DNA of 64,000 bases, from NCBI GenBank assembly GCA_029891345.1, contig CM057009.1:297352466-297416465 (forward strand), in the 5' to 3' direction. The stretch is from Dryococelus australis (lineage: Eukaryota; Arthropoda; Insecta; Phasmatodea; Phasmatidae). The notes beneath the pieces are model-generated. The model worked only from the letters and a program-made list of their open reading frames with translations. It ran no database searches and had not been told where the DNA came from. Below, in pieces: positions 19,982-31,330 of the stretch. A program made the translations under genes and the position numbers. Numbering within the stretch: the stretch's first letter is position 1; each line of letters starts with the position of its first letter.

Positions 19982-20619
19982 TTGGCTTGTGTGTGTGTGT
20001 GACACCGTGAGAGATGAGTTCATCTACCTGACTCTGTTACTGCAAGAGACACTACAGCCGGCACCTGCCTCGGATCGCCTGCTCGGACGCCTGCAAGTAG
20101 TGAGAACACGCCGCAACCAGCACAGAGACGACAAAGGGACAGCCGCCCAAATAGAGGGGAATATATTGCTGACATGAGGACGGTATTACAATCCCGAATA
20201 GGATGTTTTTTTCTCTTCTCACTTGTTGCCCAGATGAGGCTACGTCGCAAGGGAGAGGGGGCGAATTGACGCATGACGTCTCCTCAATCGTAATGAACGA
20301 CTGCTACTCATCAGTCAACTACACCACTGACAGATCGTCCACGATTCACGTCACTGCCACCAACGTCTGCAAGCCTGTATTACCTACCGGGCCGGTACAA
20401 GCATCCCATTGATAACTATTTCCCCCAATCATCCACCGTGACTATGCAAGAGGTCCGTGGCAAGTACCGAAGCATGATAGATGCTGCCACAGAAAAGAGA
20501 CATAGATCCTGGCGCTTTACACTACACCTCCCGCTCGGAGGATCCAGATTAGGGGCTCGCACCTGCTGTGCCCCCTCCCCAAATGCATTATGTCAGCAGA
20601 AAAAGGGATGGCCGAGAAG

Positions 20620-20658
20620 TATAAAAGGGCCGGCAGCCAAGCCTGCTAATCTTCAGTT
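20620..20658 (+). promoter_or_regulatory. LTR core promoter: TATA box and arthropod-type initiator
   Basis: TATAAAA starts at 20620 and CTTCAGTTC, with TCAGTT matching the arthropod initiator, starts at 20651. The likely start base is the A at 20655, slightly further from the TATA box than usual. This part is not conserved in the first LTR, whose upstream sequence differs. Confidence 0.55.
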
Positions 20659-21385
20659 CTTCTCAGTACTCGATCGCTTCCTGAGCTCTCACCACCCCTG
20701 TTACCAGTTCCGAGGCTCTAACCTATCCTAAGCTTCATCGCTCTCTTCGTACGGCTGAAGCTCCTCTTCAGCGGAATCCTAAGGAAGGCCCAGCGGCCGT
20801 CAAGAAGTTACAATTAGACACGTTCAGTCCCTTACGGGCAGTCACCTGAGAGTAGAGCTCGCCTTGAGGAAACATGCTTCAAGTAACTGCCTAATCCCCC
20901 CAGCTTTGCTCAGGGCGCCTTCCCCTGTTTAACAATAGGGTGTTTAACCTTCTGTATACTCCGTTGGGGAATTAGGAGTTAGCACCTCTGCCATAAGAGT
21001 TTATTTCACTTCGGGAAATAAACACTGTTCTCACCAGTCATCTTAGCTTTCACTCCGAGCTCCTTCCTGTGTCACATCGGGGGTGCACGACTTGGCAGGA
21101 GACTGGGTTTTGATACTGCCGAACGCACACTGCACAACAGAACAAGTACATCCTTGGAAGGCCACCCGTTCCTTGCACCACGTGGAAGGAACGGTAGAGC
21201 CACGACATTAGGTACGCTCCCGGTGGATTGGACTTGCCAACCAGGTGCCCAACTCTCATCGTTCCCCTAGTGGTGCAGAGAGGGCTGCAGTCTGGTGCAG
21301 GGAAGTCTACTCCCATGGGACACCCACATGCTGTTAAACACTGACACGCCAACTGCCCAACTCCTACTACTCTGATCTAAACCTC

Positions 21386-21817
21386 ATGCCATACACCCAC
21401 AGGGGTGAAGTTGAGAGACGGGCCAGAAAGGCTACGGAAATTGCTAAGCTTTTCCAGGGATTAAGTATCCTTTCTTGCAGGTTAGGGTTACTCACTTCAC
21501 TGGAACAAGCTGCACTTAAACGATGCCTTAGCATACCAGTTCTAGACATCGTTCCCATCGGATTGTTCGAGCCACCCACCATGGTCGCCGAGGGATACCA
21601 TCCGGTAGAACACAAGGTGCTCTATGGCATAAGACAGCCAGACGAACCCGAACCACAGCCAGAAGCACCCATACCGGAGCAGACTACACCCCAGTCATGC
21701 GAAACACCAGTCAGTGCGAATACACGGGTACCCGGCAACCCCACACCACCTTGCCGAACTACTGCTCCACTACCCAAGCCGGTACCTCGTAGAGGGGGTC
21801 AAGATCGCAGGGCCTGA
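21386..21817 (+). CDS. LTR-embedded ORF, 143 residues, unknown function
   Basis: An uninterrupted frame lies wholly inside the LTR, downstream of the hairpin poly(A) signal. The N-terminus is basic (VERRARKATEIAKLF). The middle contains VLDIVPIGLFEPP, and the C-terminal half is Pro/Glu/Gln-rich (RQPDEPEPQPEAPIPEQ), ending PLPKPVPRRGG. The homologous frame in the other LTR is broken but shows conservative changes, which suggests former translation. No domain was recognised. Coding ORFs inside LTRs are unusual (the mouse mammary tumour virus LTR is a known case), and chance is still possible. Another possibility is that this stretch is the start of gag and the LTR end has been misjudged. Confidence 0.35.
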   Translation: MPYTHRGEVERRARKATEIAKLFQGLSILSCRLGLLTSLEQAALKRCLSIPVLDIVPIGLFEPPTMVAEGYHPVEHKVLYGIRQPDEPEPQPEAPIPEQTTPQSCETPVSANTRVPGNPTPPCRTTAPLPKPVPRRGGQDRRA

Positions 21818-21973
21818 CTTCGTGCCCACCCGTTGATCCACAAGGTCAATACTGTACACCAGGTGGGCACCTGCGCCCCAGACTGAATAAAGTAGATTAG
21901 ACGCGACTCGCCTAGCATCGGCCAAGTTACCTAGGGGCAGGGACACTCTGACAGCCGGGACTGTCACGCGTCA

Positions 21974-24273
21974 ATATAAGTACGTACACTTCTCGTCACA
22001 CAAAATGAGCGATCTCGTGTAGCTAAAAATATTTCTAAGTCCCACTTCGGGTATGTTCGGCTGGCTGTCCCCCTCCCAAGTAACAGGCGCATGCCGCGGA
22101 GTGGGCATGGCTAACTGCTGCAGTGAACATGGCTTTGGAAGAAAAAGCATACAAAACACGAATAATTTTTCTTTCAGCTCAGTTTAGTCCGAATATATTC
22201 CAACACATTATATGTATTTCAGTTAAAGTAAATTAGTGGCGAAAACATTCGGAATTATGCAATAGCCTGTATCAGATCTGAGAAACAAATAGTAAATGAT
22301 AAATTTGAACAGACAACACTGAACCACTGGAAAAAACTACTTCCAAATCATGCATAGTTTTAAATTTGAAATGAGGTATTACGTTATAAATCCCCTTGTC
22401 AAACACACGAGATCATTGAAAAAATAAACTGATATTCACTAAATACATTAAACTATACATTATGTAAAATAATATTTTCATATGTAAGATAATTAGAGAC
22501 CATGAAATGTGTCGGAATCAACGGCCTGAAGTCTAGACTTCACAGTCCAATGAATACTCGATCAACTTCTGTATATTTGCTGCGTACTTCTCCTGTAAGT
22601 GGCCAATATTACTCCAAAACACACAGCACATGATCCCAAAAGTATTTTCTTGCAAATTTCGTATTTGCTTCACACATTCCTGAGTGAGCCTTGTTAGCTT
22701 TAATCCAATGCAAAGGTGGATTACGTCTATAAGTGTTTGAAGTTTAGTTTGTCCTGAAAATAATACGCACAGTTTTCCTGTTCCATGTGATGATAATGCG
22801 GAAAAGTTAAACAATTTTGTTCCATTCATAATGTAAAAGCCTATATACATGCACCGTGATGATTACTTGACATGTCTTAGCCAAATTTGGATTACAGGAA
22901 ATAGTTATTGATAATTAAAGTTTTTAAGACGAAATAACTACAATATTATCTGCGGGAATGATTATAGTCCCTTGAAAGATCTATGGTAATCTAAAAATAC
23001 TCAAAAATACACCTTTAAAAAAGTAATAACATAAATAGAATACACGCAGCGAGCTGCAGATATATTTCGAAGCAAAATATTCGCATTAAATAAAAGTTTT
23101 GGATTAAAGTGAGCACTTATTGATACCTCTTGCAATTTAATATAAGGATGTATGCACCAAAATTTCAATAAAGATTAAGTATTAAGTAGTAATTCAGTTC
23201 TAACTTTCAACTATGCACGAACTGAAGTTTAATAAAAGTGCTTGCATGTGTCATGTGTGTTTTATAGCACCATTACGAAAAGTGTAAAGAGCTCACTTTG
23301 GCGCGAATAGCCTATAGAACCATTACATCTAAGCTGGACAATTCAACTCGACGTATTACGTCATGATGTGGTTTCACACCCAACTGTCTCCATTGGCGAT
23401 TAGTGCTAGTAATGTTAAGTAACCCAATTTAAAACACTTGGTGGCTGGAAGATACCACACTGACCAGCCCCCCAACTGATTGGTGAATACATGTGTAAGT
23501 GTAACTTCTAACAATTGGTCTCTCAATGTTTGACGCCATGTAATGTTAATGCTAGCCACTGTGGCGTACACAACTACAATTTGTTTAGTAATATGTCACA
23601 TTGTGATTTCAAACATGATTGGCTAACATTATATATATATATATATATATAGTTATAAATCGTTGCCAATCCCACGACTACAAAATAAGCAAAATATATC
23701 CTAATTTGATACTTGTGTTATCTTGGACTGTCTTACACACGAAACATTTGCACATATAAACATTTACTAAATAAATGTTACTTCTAAGATCTACCTTCCT
23801 TGCGGGATAAAGTATAGTGATTTCTAAGTTTGAGTCCAAATTGGTTGACAACAAAAAACGAAAGTTTAACCGTCAGAAGACTGTATTCAGTGTCTGTAAG
23901 AAATACACAAATAGAGATAGAGAATTGAATTTTCTTTATAACACATCAAACCAAAATCTGACTTTCAAAACCGTAGAGGTTATAATGACGTAAAGGGTTG
24001 AGGAAGTGGAGGTACGTTATAAAGATTACTAATATGTCATGCAGTCAAATGAAATGATACTGAGCCAGAATTCCAAAATGTCGTACAGGGATGTCCATTC
24101 TGATCAACTCAATCGTCATTTCTCAGTGATTGTTTGGTAATATTTATTGATTTATCAACAATTTGTGGTACTTTCTAACCCTTTATTCTCCGTTTATTAT
24201 GTTTAATTGTGCATATCATAAAAGGAATAAATTTGCAATAACAATTTAATTTGTAATGTTGTGAGTACTATTT
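21974..24273. other. AT-rich intergenic DNA
   Basis: No recognised element was seen apart from the candidate ORF at 22533-22850 and a short (TA)n at 23631-23651. Confidence 0.4.
22533..22850 (-). CDS. Unidentified open frame, 105 residues, possible exon or remnant
   Basis: The frame starts MYIGFYIMNGTKLFNFSAL and later has helix-like sequence with regularly spaced hydrophobic residues (KLTRLTQECVKQIRNLQEN, HLQEKYAANIQKLIEY). Composition looks more protein-like than most random frames here. A minus-strand acceptor-like ...ATATAG lies just upstream of GCTTTTAC. No family is recognised, and it could be chance or part of an old gene. Confidence 0.2.
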   Translation of the reverse strand: MYIGFYIMNGTKLFNFSALSSHGTGKLCVLFSGQTKLQTLIDVIHLCIGLKLTRLTQECVKQIRNLQENTFGIMCCVFWSNIGHLQEKYAANIQKLIEYSLDCEV

Positions 24274-25866
24274 AGAAAAAGACATTGGCTGAAATGGAGG
24301 GGTGATAGGAGCGGAGGAACCACCCGCCGCCTTATTGGAATTTCCCTTTTGTCCAGTTTGCCCTCAAAATTTCCCTTTCTACCCTAATATCGATTAAATG
24401 TCCCTATATTTTTTCCTTTTCCTTAAAAGTTTCTCTTTTCCCCCCAACAAAATTCTTAGTTTCTCAAGCGTATCAGTAACCATGGGTGAGATCAGGGAGC
24501 TAGATCAGCGACCCAGGGTCAGGGATCATCGACGCAGGTGACCGGGATCCGAGACCCCGGGGTCAGGAGAGCAGGACTCGGGACCTTTGAACTTGACCTT
24601 TGACGGTTGACCCAAAAAATCCAAAAAATGAAACAATTGACAAAATTTCAAAACATAAAAAAAAAAAAAAAAATGAAAAAAGCTAAAAATCATATCACTA
24701 AAAGTATTAAAAATTATTTTAAAAATAAAAAAGGTATCTAAAAATTGTTATAAAATTTATTAATAATATGTATTATAATTTATTTAAAAACCATTAAAAA
24801 CGAATTAGAAAATGATTGATTCACATTGATTTAAAAATAGTTAAAAGTATATTAAAATTATTATGAAAAATTGTTAAATAAATATAAAAAGAATCGTTAA
24901 AAATGTTTTAAAAAATGAAATTTCCAGAAGTCATCTCTCACCCATACCCATTCCACCATCTTGGAATGTGCAAAAGACGACCATCGTGATAGGTGGCCAC
25001 CATCTTGGTAGGCGACCGCCATCTTAGTCGACATCACCTGTCCGTCATATTGGATGCAGGTAACAGTGACCTCAACCCCATGACCTTGAATGACTTTGAA
25101 AACAGAAACTCTAGAAAAAATGCATAAACGTCAGCAATCATAAATTCCACAATATTAGAAGCAGACGAAATTTAACCTTGACACTATGACCTTGAAGATA
25201 CATGCCCGAGAAAAAACACATAAAAGTCACCAAGGAAAATAGATTATTGACTACCACCGCCATATTCAATGCAGACTTTCTTGACCTTTACCCAATGACT
25301 TAGAATGACCTTGAAAACTAAAACTCGAGAAAAATACACAAAAGTGAGCAAGAGTAATACATTACTGACTACAACTGCCATATTGGATGCAGACTACATT
25401 GACCTCGACCACATGACCTGAAATGACCTTGAAACAAAAATGCAAGGAATAATACATAAAAGTCAGCAAGCGCAATACTTTACAAACTACCACCGCCATA
25501 TTGAATGCAGACTACTTTGACCTTGACCCTATGAAATTGACTGAACCAGAAAACAAAAGCTCGAGAAAAAATACATAAAAGTCAGCAAGCATAATACATT
25601 ACACACAACTACCACAATACTGGATACAGGTACCCTCGTCCTTGACCCGATGAACTTGAATTACCTTGAAAACAAAAACTCGAGAAAAAATACATAAAAG
25701 TCAACATGAATATTACATTACTAACTATTACCACCGTATTAGATGCAGGTGACCTGAAGCGTGACCCCATGACCTTGAATGACTGTGAAAACAAAACCTA
25801 GAAAAAAATACATAAAAGTCGGCAGGCATATTATATTACAGACTACTACCATCATATTTAATTATT
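24274..25866 (+). mobile_element. Isolated Polinton TIR-like segment
   Basis: The module order is the same as the left Polinton TIR: AGAAAAAGACATTGG at the start; pyrimidine-rich TTTCCCTTTT tracts; a GATCAGGGAGCTAGATCAG block; GGTCAGGAGAGCAGGACTC; TTTGAACTTGACC; an AT-rich block; CCATCTTGGTAGGCGACCGCC; then about seven ~115-120-bp units to about 25865. The Polinton-internal block (GATTTCAC...CTGTCGG) and genes do not follow, so this is a truncated or solo terminus. Confidence 0.6.
25060..25866 (+). repeat. ~115-120-bp tandem array (same unit as 17290-17870)
   Basis: Units contain CCATATTGGATGCAG, TTGACC, CATGACCTTGAATGACC, AACTCGAGAAAAAATACATA and AAAGTCAGCAAGCATAATAC. Anchors CCCATGACC or variants lie near 25076, 25190, 25299, 25400, 25526, 25648 and 25764. 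Confidence 0.8.
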
Positions 25867-27120
25867 CTAGCATGTTCAACGGCATTTATAATTTAGCAGG
25901 CGTAAGTAAAAGCCTATTCAAGAAGAAAATATTCATTTTATTCGAAGCACTCTGATAACAATTGTAAGCATTGTTGGCTGTCATTTTGGATTAGTTGATG
26001 TATTGACTACTTAATATATATCACATGTACTACTTTTGACCTATATCAAGGCAATATGGTCCTACATGCTTTAAAACTCTTGTATGAATAGTTGTATGCC
26101 GTTTACAATCCACTGAAGTTATAGCTGCCAAATTTATGACTTAGGTGCAACTTATATCCTCAAACAAGGCGATTTAGCCATTATGCTTTATGTCTTCTGG
26201 TAGACACAGTTGCCTACAATTTTCAATATGGTGAACCTATATATGCCATATTCATATGAAGTACTCATGATATCAAACATATGGACTACTGTAGAACAAA
26301 CCTTCATTAACCATTAACCACTGTTACTGATGCCAGAATAGTTGGTAATCCTTTCAGCTGCTTTGTTGATCGGTATGCCTTAACACTTATACCTATTAGT
26401 TTGGCAGTCACAACACTTACTCATAAGTTTTACTACTTCCCTTTCAATTCTATAAATAGCCCTCTTATATATTCCTAAACATTCACCGACATCTATTGAA
26501 ATCGAAATCAGCAGTTAAATTGCGTGTGGTGGAGTAATGTTTCTAGGTTGGATACTACAAAGCCAGAGCCACGTACGAAGTTGTTTCACCTCTCCCCAAC
26601 AAACCCCCGCACCCACTTTCATACAAGTGCCACAAGGTCTGGCGCAAACAGTAGCTTGCTTCTTGAACGCTGACCCGTACCTGGTCGAGCGAGCGTATAC
26701 ATATCTGCTCCGTAACTAGGTTAAACAATCCTCCTATAGGGAATTTGTAAAGCTTTCAGTCATTCTCGTACAAATATCCCTGCAACTGAGCGTGCAGTGT
26801 CATCTCTTTTAAAAATATTTTTAACGCGTAAAGTTTAGAGAATGTTTACCGGCATTATGTTCAGTTCATGGCATGGTAAAGTAATAGTTTCGTCTATTCT
26901 TTTATACTGGTTACATCAATTACATTGTTTTTTTTTTCCTGTTAATAAAATATTCTTTGAAGTGAGCACTTTTAGGCAGTCAGGCCCGTTTAAAACGTTG
27001 CGCTGATATTAATACACTTAAACACGCTTAGTTTTAGAGCGTTAGTACAGATTTGCTGTTACGACATCATTGTGTATATAAGTCATAACTATAATCCGAT
27101 AGTGAACATTAAGCATTCCT
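25867..27120. other. Unassigned intergenic sequence
   Basis: There is no clear element. A somewhat GC-richer patch at 26560-26720 shares GTCTGGCGC..ACAGTAG with 27900-27920, hinting at another dispersed repeat. Confidence 0.35.
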
Positions 27121-27360
27121 GAGGCCACGGTGGTGTAGTGGTTAGACTACTCTCCTCCCACCTAGGCGAACCGGGTTTGATTCCCGGCCAGACGCCCCCG
27201 CATTTTCACATGTGGGAATAGTGCAGGAAGGTACCGCTGGTCGGCGGGTATTCTCACTGATCTCCCATTTATCCCACCCTTGCATTCTGGCACTGCTCCA
27301 TATTCATCTTGCTTCACCCTCAAGGGCGCTCAAGACCTCGGTGTTAAGAGCCGCCCAAAT
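27121..27360 (+). mobile_element. tRNA-derived SINE, copy 1
   Basis: An A box (TGGTGTAGTGGTTAGACTAC, 27131-27150) and a B box (GGGTTTGATTCCCGG, 27173-27187) form a tRNA-like head. It is followed by a body with CATTTTCACATGTGGGAATAG, CACTGATCTCCCA and TTCACCCTCAAGGGCGCTCA, ending CGGTGTTAAGAGCCGCCC. Two further copies (28.7 and 50.6 kb) share head and body in order, establishing a family. Confidence 0.75.
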
Positions 27361-28727
27361 CTCTCCACTCGCTCATTAAGCATTCCGCCTACCAGGACGT
27401 ATTTTACCGAGTAGGGCGAGACGCTAAGGACTACCCAGGCACGCGCATCACATGCGTCATCGTCTCTATGTGAAAGATACTGAACACGTGTGCAGTATTT
27501 CCTTTAGAAACGTACTTCTGAGACCACTTTAAAACTAGGCATATTTCATAAAATATTTGTAACATTTTCTGACTACCAAACAATAAAGTAAAAATATATT
27601 TAGCTTCTAGTTCCTTGTCATGCATTTACATCGTAATCAATTATTTGTAAACTGAGCTTTCACCCATGCACGAAAACGGTAATGCTGAATATCTGTTTAC
27701 AGTTAGATAGCTTCGTTTAGCGTGATCGGTAAGAATGTAAGTTGAACCAGGCTTTAGTGTGAAATCATCCAACTGACACCCTGAAAAATGCTTTTAGTAA
27801 AGAATACAGATAACCGTGCCATTAGAAATCTCCGCCTGCTGCAGCTCCCGTCCGTGTCCAGCCCATTACTGACGGACGCTGGAGCTCAAGGGCCACGATG
27901 TCTGGCGCGGACAGTAGTGAGAGCTGCAAGCAGTGGAACCTCATACAGTCAGGCGGACTATGAATCGGTTGAATGGGAGAAACCACCTGACTGCTTGTCC
28001 GTTTTGTCTCGGCACTAGGTATACCTTGTACAAAAAAAGTCTACTAGGCTTATTTACTCAAACAAATTCGTACTTAAGAAATAAAATCGACTTAATTATT
28101 TGTTCGTGCAAAAATATCTTTGCAAAGCAAATTTAGGGTACAGACATGTTGAGATTGTTTTTAATAATGTATTTATTCATAGTTACACGTATACATTGTA
28201 TAAAGTTTTGACTAGGTAATGTAATACACTGCAAGTGCATTGTAATTTTTCCTGTATACTTTTTCATGTAATATTTGTTCTCTTTTACATTTTTGTTGTT
28301 TGTTTTAATTTTCTCACCAAACATTTACTTTAAGGGCTCGAAGTATTAACACTGAAAAGTGAAATGGCGTCTATGTAATAAAGACCACAAGATTAAAGTA
28401 GCTGAGTAATTGCGAGTTTCTTAAGAAAAAAAGTCTTCCACAAAGACTCATGGTTCCGAATATAGTCATAATTCACTCGGTAAGTTAAAACATAACAGGC
28501 ATAATAGGAAAGCTTTCGTACCGCACGTAAAAAACCAGTATTTCACGTCATGTCTAAGTGGCATCTGCAAGTAACATATGATATTTGATGGTTATAAAAT
28601 TAACATTAATTGAGAACGGAGATGTACAAAGTAATGTAATTCTTTGAATGATCAATGTAGATGTGAAATACTGCATGTAGGTGAAACACAGTCTTAAGTT
28701 AACACCAGTGACATGAGAGAGACATAA
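27361..28727. other. Unassigned intergenic sequence
   Basis: A GC-richer patch at 27830-28015 is open in two frames but shows no recognisable domain. Nothing else was recognised. Confidence 0.3.
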
Positions 28728-28942
28728 GGGGTGCTTAACAACTAAGGTCTTCAGAGCTGATAGTGGTGAAGAGAGTTATAGATGGAGCATCTACAGAAAA
28801 CTGAGTGTCGGGTGTACCCCGACACTACCCACTGGCCACTAGAAACACACGTCATGTTTCCTAGACATGAAAATACGGATTTGACCCCGGTTTGTCGTGG
28901 GGCGAGGTGAGTAGTATGACAGTTACAACACCACAGCACCTA
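28728..28942 (-). mobile_element. tRNA-derived SINE, copy 2
   Basis: Read on the minus strand: GGTGCTGTGGTGTTGTAACT at the A box, GGGGTCAAATCCG at the B box, then ATTTTCATGT and CTGAAGACCTTAGTTGTTAAGC, collinear with copy 1 (27121-27360). It contains a perfect 9-bp hairpin AGTGTCGGG-TGTAC-CCCGACACT at 28804-28826. Confidence 0.6.
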
Positions 28943-30200
28943 TAAACGAATAGATATTATAAAAATACATATCCCTTTTCTTGGCGAGCTGGTATTCCCA
29001 GAGGAATAACTTTTCCTTTTTTTCCTTTTTTTTGTAGAAGCGACAAGATAAAGGTCAAGCTCTACATTAATGTTATTTTACTTGTATTTTAGTGCTTCGT
29101 TAAGTTAGCAAGACAGACAAATAATCTTGCTTCCTTGAATACCGCCATGTAGAAGCAGAGGCCTTACTTCCATCCAAGCCAAATGTTGTAATGCCATTTT
29201 ATGTCAAATATTTTAATGCAGACTGCCGAATAAAGCTATGGTATTCAGATATACAGATTTATACTGCTATGTTAAACGAGTGAGGAGGTGACATTTCAGG
29301 TCGGAAATGCATGCAACAGCGAAACAAACGCTGCAACTCACATAATTATATTAGGGCTACAGTATCGTAGAAGGCCATATACAGTTCCTTCACCAACGTT
29401 ATTCAATTTCCTAGAGGGCCGTTCTTTGTAAAAGTTATCGTATAAAGCGAAGAAAATGTACACATTTAGGACGATTAAGTGAACTAGCTTATAAAGTTTT
29501 GAAATCTGGCACTTGTACTTGCCAAAGCAGTCAGAAAACAAGCGAGATGCCCTCGGGCATCTTAGTTGTACAATGTCTCTCATTGCAAAATTGTTGCCAA
29601 TTAAAGAAATTAATCCAGTTTTTAACAAACAGCTACAATATATTTTTCTTCATGGAAAATTGTGTAGAGAATAAAATGTTCTACAAAAAAGTTTTGATTT
29701 ATTGTGTCGACATTTTAATGGCTGAGAATGCGCACACAATTAAACTCTAAGAGACATATTTGCGCATATAAGTACCTACCTTATCATCGATAAAAAGAAT
29801 GGAAAGCAGAATGGCTTTGATAATTCCTGTATTATTTTATGTTAAACAACATTTAACTTACCAATATGGGCCCAGAAAGTAATTCTTCCAGATATTTTGT
29901 AATCTATAACATGTTTTGCATAAAGCGCTGATAAAGCCTCATTTCATTCGAATGTTTATTTGCAATGTGCTGTGTGATTTCGATCAAATTTCCGAATTTC
30001 CTATACCTTCACTAATACATGCGAAATATTTCAATATTTTATGACCCCCTACCCTCCCTCTCTTTGTTTTTTCGTTCCTTAGTTACACGGTTCCATGGTT
30101 ATAAATAAGTAATCAAAATGTTCGTATGGCCGCTATTTTAAAAATCAGTGACCGTGCCATGTAAAACATATATGTTTATTTGATCACCGTGGTGAATCTT
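28943..30200. other. Unassigned intergenic sequence
   Basis: Short frames at 29338-29628 (minus) and 29499-29750 (plus) overlap in opposite directions and show no domain. Nothing was recognised. Confidence 0.3.
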
Positions 30201-31330
30201 GTTTGCCAAACTAATTAGTACTAGTGTTATTGTTTCCCGACATTTGACACAATATACTGTAGTGTAGCTCTACCTTACAATATGGCAGACAAAAGAGACA
30301 ATGTACCAGCATGTTTAATGCCTGTAGGTGATACGTTCAATACACCAAGTTTGGTTGAAATTGGTCAAACAATATGGTACACAGTATACCAAATGAACCT
30401 AAAATATTTATATAGTCGCCATGTCGAAAACAAGTTTCTTACAGATTTAAATCGCATATGTTAACATGGCATACATAGTATTAGATACAATATACAAAGT
30501 TTGGTTGAAATTGGCTACATCGTTTCATAGACACAATATAGTTATCAGCATGTCTATATTGCCACCAATTTAAAAATAAATGCCTGATCCAATTAATTCA
30601 TATCAGCATACTTCTTGTTTGTCAAATTTGGTAGGAATATGTAGATTGTTTTCCGAGTTACGATACAATAATTTATTTTTTCGTGTTGCGCTATATTACA
30701 AAATGTTGAACGAAATTGGTTATTTCTTGGCATATTTGATATTTTTAGGCAATACGTTCTTCATATGAAATTTAATAGAATTAGATTATATGTATGTGTG
30801 TGGATATATAAACACAACACACACACACACACACATATATAATTTAAAAATAAGTATTTGGCACCGTTTTGAAAATATTGTAAGTTACACATTAATCTTA
30901 CATATATAACGTACCATGGTCTACTACAGACCTTAAATGTACTAATTACCTGCAAAATGCGGCAGGAATCTATTATGTAATTTCCAAGATATGATGTAAA
31001 ACACTTATTGTTTTCATGATGTGATACCTTCCGCAATGGCGAACCAATACAACGTACCTTCCTAGATTAAAGACGTACATGCTTAACCGTGAAAATACAA
31101 GATTTGGTATTGCCTAGTAAAGTAATTCCCCAGATATGAAATAGCGCCCTATTGTATTAAAATAGCAACCGTTTTGAAAATAAGCAAACGGCTTGGCAGA
31201 ACATTGTAAAATTGGATGTCCGTACTAAGTTATATGTGTACAGAATTTGGTGAAATAAGTTTCACGGGTTCGAATGTTATTATGAGCGGATACAGTACAT
31301 CACAGACAGACATTTGCGTGATTACGTAAG
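30201..31330 (+). repeat. Degenerate tandem repeat, ~75-150-bp spacing
   Basis: TTTGGTTGAAATTGG-like cores recur near 30350, 30498, 30620 (TTTGGTAGGAATATG), 30700 (TTGAACGAAATTGG) and 31245 (TTTGGTGAAATAAG). Each is preceded by CA-rich AATACACAAAG-like words. A (CA)n run lies at 30815-30834. Confidence 0.45.

Larger units (their letters stand above)
19983..21973 (+). mobile_element. LTR, second copy of the family at 1-1727
   Basis: From about 20650 to 21973 this follows the LTR at the window start, ending GTCACGCGTCA at the same point. TG follows a purine tract at 19958-19981, so a 3' LTR of about 1.99 kb is the simplest reading. It has a TATA box and initiator (20620-20655), a hairpin poly(A) signal (AATAAA 21018-21023) and a second AATAAA (21886-21891) about 85 bases from the end. 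An alternative is a solo LTR: CAATATAA occurs just outside both 19862 and 21973. The left boundary is therefore less sure than the right one. Confidence 0.65.

Noticed and set aside
20438-20731. 97-residue plus-strand frame in the LTR promoter region
   Set aside because: It crosses the TATA box and start site and has no counterpart in the first LTR.
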